From Gp6-AA40 sp032156805 (GTDB taxonomy: Bacteria; Acidobacteriota; Vicinamibacteria; Vicinamibacterales; UBA2999): a DNA stretch of 10,660 nt. Within the stretch, counting starts at the first letter, position 1, and each line of letters begins with the position of its first letter. The notes below the pieces were generated by a model. The model worked only from the letters and a program-made list of their open reading frames with translations. It ran no database searches and was not told the origin of the DNA. The stretch is taken from the NCBI GenBank assembly GCA_032156805.1, contig JALDXQ010000230.1, positions 1 to 10,660 of the forward strand, given 5' to 3'. Of the stretch, positions 1-6,513 are shown piece after piece. The position numbers and the translations under genes were made by a program.

Positions 1-1211
1 ACCTGCATCGAAGGGAGCGCGACCTGAAATGCAGTCTTCGCCTTCGAGAGCGAGACGCGATCCTGCGGCCGCTTCGGGCCGGCAAGGCTCGGTTCGACCG
101 TGCCGAGATCGAGATCGACGACCTCGGAATACACCGCGTCGGGTGCACCGGGTGTACGGAACAGCCCCTGAGCCTTGGCGTACTGCTCGACCAGCGCCAC
201 CTGGGCCGGGTCGCGGCCGGTCAGCGACAGGTAGTCGAGCGTCATGTCATCGATCGGGAAGATGGCGACAGTGGCGCCGTACTCGGGGCACATGTTGCCG
301 AGTGTCGCGCGGTCGGCGATCGTCAGCGCGCTGAGGCCCTCGCCGTAGAACTCGACGAAGGTGCCGACGACTCCGTGCTTGCGGAGGATCTCGGTGATGG
401 TCAGCACCAGGTCGGTCGCGGTGGTGCCCTTGGGCATCGCTCCGGTCAGGCGGAAGCCCACGACTCTTGGAATCAGCATCGAGCTCGGTTGCCCGAGCAT
501 GGCGGCCTCGGCTTCGATCCCACCGACGCCCCAGCCCACGACGCCAAGCCCGTTGACCATCGTCGTATGCGAGTCGGTGCCGACGAGCGTGTCGGGGTAT
601 GCCTCGGTGACATCATTCATGGTCTGCGAGAAGACGACGCGCGCGAGGTGCTCGATGTTCACCTGGTGGACGATGCCGGTGTCGGGCGGAACGACCTTGA
701 AGTTGTTGAACGCCCGCTGTCCCCAGCGGAGAAACGCGTAACGTTCGCGGTTGCGCAAAAACTCGAGCTCGGCGTTCAGGGCAAACGCGTCCTGCCGCCC
801 GAAGTAGTCCACCTGCACCGAATGATCGATGACGAGCTCGACCGGCTGTAAGGGATTTACCCGATCGGGGTTCCCCTTCAACTCGATCACCGCATCACGC
901 ATCGCGGCCAGGTCGACAACGCACGGCACTCCGGTGAAATCCTGCAGAAGCACGCGCGCCGGCATGAACGAGATTTCCTTCTCGACGTTCGCGGTCGCAT
1001 TCCACTGCGCCAATGCACGGATGTCATCCGCTTTTACAAACGCGCCATCCTCCCGCCGCAACAGGTTCTCGAGCAGCACCTTCATCGAGTACGGCAGCCG
1101 CGAGACACCTGGGAAACCGGCTTTCTCGAGCGCCGGCAAGCTGTAAATCTGCACCGGTTGCCCGCCGACGCGAATCTCGGTGCGTGTGCCAAAGCTATTC
1201 AAAGTCGCCAT
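1..1211 (-). CDS. acnA: Aconitate hydratase (AcnA/IRP type), N-terminal part, runs off left edge
   Basis: Aconitase interconverts citrate and isocitrate in the TCA cycle in the cytoplasm, using a [4Fe-4S] cluster. My reverse-strand translation gives 403 complete codons from an ATG at 1211 (MATLNSFGTRTEIRV...). Signature stretches of the AcnA/IRP1 branch are clear: LLQDFTGVPCVVDLAAMR at about 88-105, LVIDHSVQVD at 126-135, NIEHLARVV at 185-193, DTLVGTDSHTTMVNGLGV at 207-224, GWGVGGIEAEAAMLGQP at 226-242 and MCPEYGATVAIFPID at 307-321. Family members are about 890-900 residues, so a little under half is present. The three cluster-binding cysteines lie further on and cannot be checked. A GAGGG sits only 2 bases before the ATG, a short spacing for a ribosome-binding site. 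The gene is separated from its upstream neighbour by a 277-bp spacer, so it probably has its own promoter. Identity is secure; only the start has slight doubt. Confidence 0.97.
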   Translation of the reverse strand, partial: MATLNSFGTRTEIRVGGQPVQIYSLPALEKAGFPGVSRLPYSMKVLLENLLRREDGAFVKADDIRALAQWNATANVEKEISFMPARVLLQDFTGVPCVVDLAAMRDAVIELKGNPDRVNPLQPVELVIDHSVQVDYFGRQDAFALNAELEFLRNRERYAFLRWGQRAFNNFKVVPPDTGIVHQVNIEHLARVVFSQTMNDVTEAYPDTLVGTDSHTTMVNGLGVVGWGVGGIEAEAAMLGQPSSMLIPRVVGFRLTGAMPKGTTATDLVLTITEILRKHGVVGTFVEFYGEGLSALTIADRATLGNMCPEYGATVAIFPIDDMTLDYLSLTGRDPAQVALVEQYAKAQGLFRTPGAPDAVYSEVVDLDLGTVEPSLAGPKRPQDRVSLSKAKTAFQVALPSMQ

Positions 1212-1488
1212 AACCCTCGATGATACCTCTTCGGTAGTCTTCGTCCGAATCGCTGTTTCGTCGAATGAGTTGTGGCCCGGCCCCTTGCGTGGTTGTCGCC
1301 GGAAAATTCCCAGATGGAACCGGTCGGGCTTACGGCCGGGATTTGTGCGTGGGACCCGTATGCTGGCCAGCAAACGCGTGATGAGCCGAGACGCGGCTCT
1401 CGTCCTGGGTGCATTGTGGACCATGGACCCAGGACCAGGACGGACCAGGCCCAGGCACGACGTACCAGGGACTGACAGCTACACCGAA
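1212..1488. other. Spacer between the barrel gene and acnA, with hairpins
   Basis: This 277-bp gap should hold the acnA promoter and the end of the three-gene protease operon. I see no credible small gene. Visible structures, given as plus-strand positions: a 9-bp perfect inverted repeat, GTCCTGGGT at 1402-1410 with ACCCAGGAC at 1427-1435; a 6-bp stem GAGCCG/CGGCTC at 1383-1388 and 1394-1399; a perfect 12-bp palindrome TGCTGGCCAGCA at 1361-1372; and a 7-bp stem CCGGTCG/CGGCCGG at 1320-1326 and 1333-1339, which has one G-T wobble on the plus strand. None is followed by a T-run on the minus strand, so none is a standard intrinsic terminator. The 12-bp palindrome has an operator-like form, but that role is a guess. 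Confidence 0.5.
1429..1469. repeat. CCAGG/GGACCAGG short-repeat cluster
   Basis: Five copies of CCAGG occur in 41 bp, at 1429, 1435, 1445, 1451 and 1465, mostly set in the context GGACCAGG or CCCAGG. Spacing is irregular (6, 10, 6, 14 bp), so this is a degenerate cluster and not a clean tandem array. It lies 20-60 bp downstream of the stop of the barrel gene on the minus strand. CCTGG on the other strand is also repeated in the spacer before lpxB (4915 and 4922), which suggests a shared type of intergenic sequence. Confidence 0.6.
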
Positions 1489-2169
1489 CTAGAAGGTAAA
1501 GACGACGCTCCCGGCGAGGCTGCCTTGCAGACGACTATTCGCTTCGAGGTCGAGCGACAAGACGTTGAGTCGCAAATCGGCTCGCACACTGGCAGCGCGA
1601 ATAAGGCCCTGCGGGCGCGAGAAGAGCACGCGCGTGAAGCCGCCACCCGCATAGAAGAGCTGACCTTCCTCGGCGAAGCCATCGCCCTCGCGCAGTTGCC
1701 GGACGTAGCCGGCGCCAGCGGACGCGAACGGGACCAGGCCCATCGTCTCAAGCTCGCCCAACTTGATCGCGATCCCGCCATCGAAGACGTATTGATCGAG
1801 GCTCTCGGAAATCGTGAAAGACCCGCTGGCCTCGGCGTCACTCGACACAACCGTGTGGAACTCGGGTGCGCTGCGCACGGCCCGTCCCTCGATCGAGAAC
1901 CGTGGCGTCAGCGTGAAGCCGACACGGACCTCGAACGATGCAGTCGATCCAAGGGTCGTCTCCGATTCGAAGAGGCGATATGGTCCGCCGGATGCTGCGC
2001 GCAGGTCGGCTGGTTGTTCGCCGAACGCGGACCCGCCAAGCCAGCCGACGCCGACGCCGACCTGGAAGCGTCCGATCGGTTCTGACGGAGCCTGCGCAGC
2101 AGCGGGCGTCACAGCCGCGATGACAGCAGCGAGCACGCCACAGACGAAACAGATCCTCCGCAGGTTCAT
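1489..2169 (-). CDS. Small outer-membrane beta-barrel protein, 226 aa
   Basis: This is a predicted outer-membrane protein of unknown specific role. Residues 1-26 form a clear signal peptide: basic start MNLRR, hydrophobic core, and PAAAQ as a signal peptidase I site. The mature part is rich in alternating polar and hydrophobic strands with glycines and aromatic ends (for example RFQVGVGVGWLGG, ASFEVRVGFTLTPRFSIEGRAVR, LFYAGGGFTRVLF, ASVRADLRLNVLSLDL). The chain ends in VVFTF, a terminal Phe typical of barrels assembled by the BAM machinery. Size and pattern resemble 8-stranded OmpA/OmpW-like barrels. Its ATG overlaps the stop of the metalloprotease gene as ATGA (2166-2169), which indicates translational coupling and a shared task. 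No strong ribosome-binding site is visible, which fits coupling. It is the last gene of the cassette. The barrel call is fairly sure; the function is not known. Confidence 0.85.
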   Translation of the reverse strand: MNLRRICFVCGVLAAVIAAVTPAAAQAPSEPIGRFQVGVGVGWLGGSAFGEQPADLRAASGGPYRLFESETTLGSTASFEVRVGFTLTPRFSIEGRAVRSAPEFHTVVSSDAEASGSFTISESLDQYVFDGGIAIKLGELETMGLVPFASAGAGYVRQLREGDGFAEEGQLFYAGGGFTRVLFSRPQGLIRAASVRADLRLNVLSLDLEANSRLQGSLAGSVVFTF

Positions 2170-3167
2170 TTCGGCTGCACTGTCACATCGAAGCTCGCGT
2201 TGGCTCCGCCGGCGGGCGCCACAATGAGCCGCGGGTGGAACGTCACCTGGAAGTTCACATTGACGCCGGGCGGATCGAGGAAGCTGTCGATATCGGCATC
2301 GTCGAGCGGCTCCACGCGGATGACGTGGGGACCTGGAGCGAGCCCGCCGATGCGGAAGGTGCCGTCGGCAGACGAAAAGTTACCGATCAACGTTCCGCTT
2401 TGCGGATTGAATGCCACGACATGAGCGCCTTTGACTCCGGCGCCACTCATACGGACTCGGCCACTGATGACCCCGGTATCCGATTGGAAGTCGTTGTCGG
2501 GATAGAGGTCGGAAACACCGGCAATGTCGTCGGGCTGAAGCGTGCGATCCGCCACGACGCCGCGCCCGAGCGAGATCGGGAACATCACCGCTCCACTTCC
2601 CAGCACCCGGCGTCCACCCTCCGGCCTCACCTCGGTTTCGCCGATGGCGGAATGCCCGAGGCCCAGGAAGTGGCCGATCTCGTGGGTGGCGACCGATCGC
2701 AAGTCGAACCGGCTGGCGTCGCCGGTCGGCGAGGTCGACCACGTGAAGATCGAGTTGAAAAAGACATCCGATTCGATGATGTTGCCGGTCAGCGTGTCGA
2801 CGATGAAGGTCGTTGCGCCCAGCACGCGGTCCATCTCGGGCTCGCTCTGGAATCCAAAGACCGACAGGTCGTCATCCTCGAACGGCATCGCGGAGGTAAA
2901 CCCGGCGAACTCGAACGCGATCGACGCGGTCGGCACACTTTCCCAGGTCGTGAACGCCTGCGCGACCTCGCTCTGAAACTGTGACGATGTCACGCCAGGC
3001 ACAGCGGCCGTATTCGCGTACCAGCGCACGCGCGCTGCCGTCCAGCGAATCGCAATCGGTCCCGATCGGCCATCGACAGCGAGGTGGATGTACGCGCTCG
3101 CGACGTCAGGCAGCCCCGCGATCAACAAGGCCACCGCGAGCCAGGCAGGCATGCGACGCGCGCTCAT
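2166..3167 (-). CDS. Secreted matrixin-type zinc metalloprotease with carboxypeptidase-regulatory-like domain, 333 aa
   Basis: This is a predicted exported peptidase of the metzincin/M10 matrixin group. A signal peptide spans about residues 1-25 (MSARRMPAWLAVALLIAGL...ASA). The zinc-binding motif HEIGHFLGLGH is at 162-172: three His ligands and the catalytic Glu163. A Met-turn follows at Met195 (GAVMFPIS), and DDIAGVSDLYP at 213-223 is the usual close of a matrixin domain. Residues of about 233-290 look like a carboxypeptidase regulatory-like Ig-type fold (GVISGRVRMSGAGVKGAHVV ... GTFRIGGLAPGPHVIRVEP). The chain contains no cysteine, so the cysteine-switch propeptide of animal matrixins is absent and latency, if any, must work differently. 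Both ends overlap neighbours by 4 bp (ATGA at 3164-3167 and at 2166-2169), so three genes are co-translated. The substrate is unknown. Confidence 0.93.
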   Translation of the reverse strand: MSARRMPAWLAVALLIAGLPDVASAYIHLAVDGRSGPIAIRWTAARVRWYANTAAVPGVTSSQFQSEVAQAFTTWESVPTASIAFEFAGFTSAMPFEDDDLSVFGFQSEPEMDRVLGATTFIVDTLTGNIIESDVFFNSIFTWSTSPTGDASRFDLRSVATHEIGHFLGLGHSAIGETEVRPEGGRRVLGSGAVMFPISLGRGVVADRTLQPDDIAGVSDLYPDNDFQSDTGVISGRVRMSGAGVKGAHVVAFNPQSGTLIGNFSSADGTFRIGGLAPGPHVIRVEPLDDADIDSFLDPPGVNVNFQVTFHPRLIVAPAGGANASFDVTVQPK

Positions 3168-3688
3168 CGCTGAGCGCCTGCGACGGTTCGTACCATGCTG
3201 GTGAACGCCGCCAGCTCGAGTGGGCGCCGCGACGGATCACCGCGGACGATGCGCTGCGGGCCTGTGGCCACCATCGGCATCACCGTCGCCCGGCCGGCCG
3301 GGTCGCGGTTGACTCGATACACACCCTGCGTCAATCCGAACGGCATCGGCACCGCGGGCGCACTACCCTTCAGGAACAGCACCACCTCGTCGCCGCGCGC
3401 ATACTGCGGTGCGCCAACCATCACGCGACGATAGCGGCCGACCTGCCCGCCGGGCATCTTGAAGTAGGCCGTACCTCCTGGCTGCCCCTTGATCGCCTCG
3501 ACCACCTGCACGGTGACCAGGCTCTCGATCGTCCTGCGGCCGGCGGTCTCGTAGGACTGCACGTCAACCACCCGCCCATGGATGATGGTCTGCGAAGCCG
3601 CCACCATCTCGCCGAACTCGGCCGGCACGACGACCATGGCCTGAAGCGAGACATTGAAGGCAAGAATCAGTGCCAGACACCGAAACAT
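3164..3688 (-). CDS. Secreted protein of unrecognised family, partner of the matrixin protease, 174 aa
   Basis: I do not recognise a named family. I chose the ATG at 3688 because it is preceded by AGAGGTG at good spacing (3698-3692) and begins a compact signal peptide, MFRCLALILAFNVSLQA, cleaved near residue 17. The frame stays open upstream to 3856, but that extension runs through lpxB and is Arg-rich. The mature part looks like a small beta-rich domain: a strand TIIHGRVVDVQSY at 34-46, VTVQVVEAIKG at 58-68, a glycine-rich turn MPGGQVGR at 78-85, and GDEVVLFLKG at 99-108. This pattern recalls OB-fold, NTR/TIMP-like secreted domains, but that is inference from sequence texture. Its stop overlaps the protease start (ATGA, 3164-3167), so a role in protease export, folding or inhibition is plausible. 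The signal-peptide region is built on a REP-like repeat copy. Confidence 0.82.
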   Translation of the reverse strand: MFRCLALILAFNVSLQAMVVVPAEFGEMVAASQTIIHGRVVDVQSYETAGRRTIESLVTVQVVEAIKGQPGGTAYFKMPGGQVGRYRRVMVGAPQYARGDEVVLFLKGSAPAVPMPFGLTQGVYRVNRDPAGRATVMPMVATGPQRIVRGDPSRRPLELAAFTSMVRTVAGAQR

Positions 3689-3700
3689 GAACACCTCTAC
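3661..3700 (-). repeat. Diverged REP-like copy A, overlapping a ribosome-binding site and signal peptide
   Basis: Read on the minus strand from 3700, this starts GTAG and continues into TTCGGTGTCTGGCACTGAT. Aligned without gaps to copy B 54 bp upstream, about 31 of 40 bases agree, including an 11-base identical block GTTTCGGTGTC. Unlike copy B it has lost the outer stem. It contains the ribosome-binding site (AGAGGTG), the start codon and the first nine or so codons of the 174-aa secreted protein. The two copies are in the same frame, 18 codons apart. Confidence 0.7.
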
Positions 3701-3710
3701 TGCATGACCG

Positions 3711-3754
3711 CCTTCACGATTCGGTGCCTGACACCGAAACGTGAAGGCTCCTAC
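3711..3754 (-). repeat. REP-like palindrome (GTAG head plus 37-nt hairpin), copy B
   Basis: On the minus strand the tetranucleotide GTAG (3754-3751) is followed 3 bases later by a near-perfect palindrome, 3747-3711. It has outer arms CCTTCACG/CGTGAAGG (8 bp), one T-T mismatch, inner arms TTCGGTG/CACCGAA (7 bp) and a loop of 5. A GTAG head followed by a hairpin is the form of REP elements mobilised by RAYT (TnpA-REP) transposases. No RAYT gene lies in this window. The TAG in the head is the stop codon of lpxB (3753-3751), so the element sits exactly at the gene end, where such hairpins can protect or end transcripts. No T-run follows. The structure is certain; the REP assignment is likely. Confidence 0.78.
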
Positions 3755-4896
3755 TTTGGCATCGCGCTCGTCGCGACCTCGAGGACGGTGTCCGCCGCGC
3801 GCGCGGTCGCCCCGGGCGCGCCGAGCTGTTCCCGGACCTTGAACAGCGCTGCGCACATCTCGGCACGTTTGTGCTTATCCGTCAGCAGCGATATGGTTTC
3901 TTCCGCCGTGCGCTCGGGCGTGAAATCGTTCTGAATCAACTCAGGCACGATTCGCTGGCCCGCCACGAGGTTGGGCATGGCAAACGTGTCGACGTGCACG
4001 AACGGCTTGCCCAGCCGGTAGGTCAACGGCGACACACGATAGACGACAACCATCGGCTTCTCGTGCAGCGCGCATTGGATGGTCGCGGTACCTGACGCCG
4101 TGATCACGACGTCGCTTGCAACCAGCACGTCATCGGCGCGCTCACGAACCAGCACGAGCCGCCCGTCCGGCTGCCCGTGGACCAGCGGCGCAAACATCGG
4201 ATCCGGGATGTTCGGTGCGCACGCCACGACGAACTGCACGTCGGGCACACGCGCTCGAATCAGCGCGATCGCATCGGTCAGCGTGGGCACGATGCGCTCC
4301 ACTTCGTTGCGCCGGCTGCCGGGCAGCAGGGCCACCGTGGGCGCGCCGGGGTTGAGGCCCCGATCACGGAGGAAGTCGGTCCGGTTCTGGCCGGGACGAA
4401 TCAGATCGACCAGCGGATGCCCGACGAACTGGACGCTGACACCGGCGCGTTGATAGAGCGCCTCCTCGAACGGGAAGATGACCATCACCCGATCGACGTA
4501 CTCCTTCATCGTGTCCATGCGGCCGGGCCGCCACGCCCAGAGCTGCGGGCTGACGTAGTAGACGATCGGGATCCCCAGGCGGCGGAGCGCTGCCATCAGC
4601 TTGAAGTTGAAGTCGGGGAAATCGATGGCAACAAAGACGTGCGGACGCAGGTCGCGCGCCGTGTCGACCAGCTTCCGCAGCATCGCGAACGATCGCGGAA
4701 CGATCTTGACGGCTTCGGTCAGACCCGTGACCGAGAACGGCCCGTACTCGCCAATCAGACGGCCCCCGGCCGCCTGCAGGCGCGGACCTCCGAACCCGAA
4801 GATCTCGGCCTCGGGTACCCGCAACCGCAGTTCGGCGGCGAGCGCGCCGGCATACATGTCGCCTGAGGCCTCGCCGCAGGAGATCATGATCCTCAT
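3751..4896 (-). CDS. lpxB: Lipid-A-disaccharide synthase LpxB, 381 aa
   Basis: LpxB joins UDP-2,3-diacylglucosamine and 2,3-diacylglucosamine 1-phosphate (lipid X) to form the disaccharide core of lipid A, at the inner face of the cytoplasmic membrane. It is a GT19, GT-B fold glycosyltransferase. Visible signatures are MISCGEASGD at 4-13, VAIDFPDFNFKL at 89-100 (containing the Asp of the active site), YYVSPQLWAWRPGR at 113-126, FVGHPLVD at 157-164 and LLPGSRRNEVERI at 190-202. The length matches the family (about 380). The ATG at 4896 gives the usual N-terminus; a second ATG three codons in (4887) has GAGG just before it and could be an alternative start. The region just upstream of the start can pair in a 14-bp stem, noted separately. 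lpxA and fabZ are not adjacent here. The stop lies in a REP-like element. Confidence 0.97.
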   Translation of the reverse strand: MRIMISCGEASGDMYAGALAAELRLRVPEAEIFGFGGPRLQAAGGRLIGEYGPFSVTGLTEAVKIVPRSFAMLRKLVDTARDLRPHVFVAIDFPDFNFKLMAALRRLGIPIVYYVSPQLWAWRPGRMDTMKEYVDRVMVIFPFEEALYQRAGVSVQFVGHPLVDLIRPGQNRTDFLRDRGLNPGAPTVALLPGSRRNEVERIVPTLTDAIALIRARVPDVQFVVACAPNIPDPMFAPLVHGQPDGRLVLVRERADDVLVASDVVITASGTATIQCALHEKPMVVVYRVSPLTYRLGKPFVHVDTFAMPNLVAGQRIVPELIQNDFTPERTAEETISLLTDKHKRAEMCAALFKVREQLGAPGATARAADTVLEVATSAMPK

Positions 4897-4897
4897 C

Positions 4898-5019
4898 GTT
4901 CCCGCTTCTCGCTTCCTGGTGCCTGGTTCTTGTTCACGTTCAGGTTCGGTTCACAGTTCACAGTTCACCGTTCGGCGTTTTGCAGGTACGAACCTGAACC
5001 CGAACCGAGAAGCGGGAAC
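4898..5019 (-). promoter_or_regulatory. Nested inverted repeat covering the lpxB ribosome-binding region
   Basis: A perfect 14-bp inverted repeat joins 4898-4911 (GTTCCCGCTTCTCG) with 5006-5019 (CGAGAAGCGGGAAC). Inside it a second perfect 11-bp pair joins 4938-4948 (GTTCAGGTTCG) with 4989-4999 (CGAACCTGAAC). In the mRNA, the 3' arm of the outer stem (AGCGGGAAC) ends one base before the lpxB AUG, so it contains the only Shine-Dalgarno-like bases (GCGGGAA) for that start. The 5' arm begins 24 bases past the stop of the upstream M16 gene. No U-tract follows, so it is not a standard terminator. The pairing is read directly; control of lpxB translation is inference. Confidence 0.65.
4949..4983. 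repeat. 7-bp GTTC-type tandem repeat in the loop of the inverted repeat
   Basis: Five successive 7-mers begin GTT: GTTCACA, GTTCACA, GTTCACC, GTTCGGC, GTTTTGC. The first three are nearly identical and the last two are degenerate. Just to the left the same texture continues (GTTCAC, GTTCAG, GTTCG from 4932, and CCTGGTG CCTGGTT with a 7-bp period from 4915). It fills the loop between the inner arms of the inverted repeat before lpxB. Confidence 0.7.
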
Positions 5020-5043
5020 TGAGAAGTGTGAACGTCAGGATCT

Positions 5044-6513
5044 CTAGGGCGCCCGTGTTTCCCTCTTCAGCGTCGCCGACATCAGGTCGAGATCGTCGAG
5101 CGCAATGACCTCGTAGTCGGTGAAGCCGACATCGCGGAGGCTCGCCAGAAACGCGCGCGCGTTGCCGACGAGCACCATCGAGAGACGGTCGGGCCGGATG
5201 TACTGACGGGCGACGCGCTGAATGTCGTCCGGCGTAATCGCCTGCACCCGCTCGCGGTAGGTTGCGACTTCTTCGATGGGAAGTTCGTAGAACACGGCAT
5301 TGATGACGCTGGTGGCGATGTCGTTGGGCGTCTCGATGGTCAACGGGAAACTTCCCGCCAGGTACGCCTGGGCGTCGGCCAGTTCGCGCTCGAAGACGCG
5401 CTGCCGCTGGAGGCGAGCGATCTCCTCCACGGTGAGTCGCAGCGTTTCGGCCGTGGTTTCCGTGCGTGTGTTGGTTTCCGCGACGAAGTCCCCCGCCTGT
5501 TTGAACGCCTGCGTGTCGGCCTCGGCCCCGTAGGTCAGGCCGCGCTCGGACCGCAGGACACGATGAAGTCGATTGGCCCCCTCTCCACCGAGAATCTTCA
5601 CGGCCACGTCGAACGCGAGGTAGTCGGGATGCTTGCGCTGGATGGCAATCTGTCCCACGCGAATCTCTGTCTGCACGGCGTCCGGCTTGTCGATGATCAC
5701 CAGCCGCCTGGTTGGCGGGGGCGGCTCGACCGGCTTCGACGCCGGCACGTCCGCGCGCGGCCACGAGCCGAACACCTTCTCGGCGCCGGCGAACGCCGCC
5801 TCGCTGGTGATGTCGCCGACGATGGCGAGGACCATGTTGTTGGGCACGAAGTACTGCCGATGAAACGCGCGCAGGTCGTCCTGAGTCACGCGCTGCAGTG
5901 ACTGCGCCGTGCCGCTCCCTGGCTTCCCATAGGGGTGGAACCCGTAGACCAGCCGGTCGAAGAGCATCGACGCCACGTATGCCGGATCCTCTGCGCTCAC
6001 ACGGAGCGCCGACACCGCCTGCTCGCGCTGGCGTTCGATCTCTTCGGGCGAGAACGCCGGATTCCGAATGACATCCGACACCAGATCCATCGCCAGCCCG
6101 AAGGAGTCTTTCATCACCACCGCGTTGACGAACGTCAAGTCGGTGCCCGAGCCGGTTCCCATCGCGCCGCCAATCGAATCGATCTGATCGGCGATCTGCT
6201 GCGCGGTGCGTGTCCTCGTTCCCTGATCGAGCAGCTTGGCGACGAGTTCTGCGAGCCCGCCCTTTCCGTCCGGGTCCTGCGCCGCGCCGGCACGGACGAG
6301 CATGCGCATGGTCACCGCGGGCTGCTCGTGGTGAGACACGCTGACGATCTGCATGCCGTTGGCGAGCGTCTTCACCTGGAAGGGCGGGAACTTGACCTCG
6401 CGCGGGGGCAGCGGGCGCGGAGCGCGTTCCGTTGGCCACTCCGCGACCTGGGCGCCCGCAACCGACGCCGACAGGATCCAGAGGCACACGCCGAGAGCCG
6501 AGAGCCGCTTCAT
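5044..6513 (-). CDS. M16B peptidase-family protein, non-catalytic (substrate-binding) subunit, 489 aa
   Basis: This is a full-length two-lobed M16 protein with a signal peptide (about residues 1-21, MKRLSALGVCLWILSASVAG...), so it is exported to the periplasm or envelope. The fold is evident from QVKTLANGMQIVSVSHHEQP at 46-65, YFVPNNMVLAIVGDI at 221-235 and the C-terminal lobe. The zinc motif is lost: where the partner has HLFEH, this has ELVAK (residues 89-93), so both His ligands and the Glu are replaced. It keeps the Arg/Tyr pair of the second lobe, in NRLHRVLRSERGLTYG (Arg315, Tyr328), which in two-subunit M16 enzymes binds the substrate backbone. That division of labour is known from heterodimeric M16B peptidases and mitochondrial processing peptidase. 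Its ATG overlaps the stop of the catalytic subunit (ATGA, 6510-6513), which supports a stoichiometric heterodimer. It is not a pseudogene. Confidence 0.93.
   Translation of the reverse strand: MKRLSALGVCLWILSASVAGAQVAEWPTERAPRPLPPREVKFPPFQVKTLANGMQIVSVSHHEQPAVTMRMLVRAGAAQDPDGKGGLAELVAKLLDQGTRTRTAQQIADQIDSIGGAMGTGSGTDLTFVNAVVMKDSFGLAMDLVSDVIRNPAFSPEEIERQREQAVSALRVSAEDPAYVASMLFDRLVYGFHPYGKPGSGTAQSLQRVTQDDLRAFHRQYFVPNNMVLAIVGDITSEAAFAGAEKVFGSWPRADVPASKPVEPPPPTRRLVIIDKPDAVQTEIRVGQIAIQRKHPDYLAFDVAVKILGGEGANRLHRVLRSERGLTYGAEADTQAFKQAGDFVAETNTRTETTAETLRLTVEEIARLQRQRVFERELADAQAYLAGSFPLTIETPNDIATSVINAVFYELPIEEVATYRERVQAITPDDIQRVARQYIRPDRLSMVLVGNARAFLASLRDVGFTDYEVIALDDLDLMSATLKRETRAP

Noticed and set aside
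1220..1225. TATCAT as a -10 box for acnA
   Set aside because: It lies so close to the ATG that the transcript would be nearly leaderless, no -35 box stands at the right distance, and a GAGGG lies between it and the start.
1199..1414. 71-codon open frame on the minus strand at the acnA start
   Set aside because: It overlaps the acnA start, has no ribosome-binding site that I can see and a composition unlike a real small protein.
3689..3856. N-terminal extension of the 174-aa secreted protein
   Set aside because: It would overlap lpxB by 106 bp, is Arg-rich, and would put the signal peptide 56 residues inside the protein; a good ribosome-binding site marks the ATG at 3688.
5044..6513. M16B gene as a decayed pseudogene because the zinc motif is lost
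   Set aside because: The frame is intact over 489 codons with a signal peptide and the Arg/Tyr pair; loss of HxxEH in one partner is normal for two-subunit M16 enzymes.
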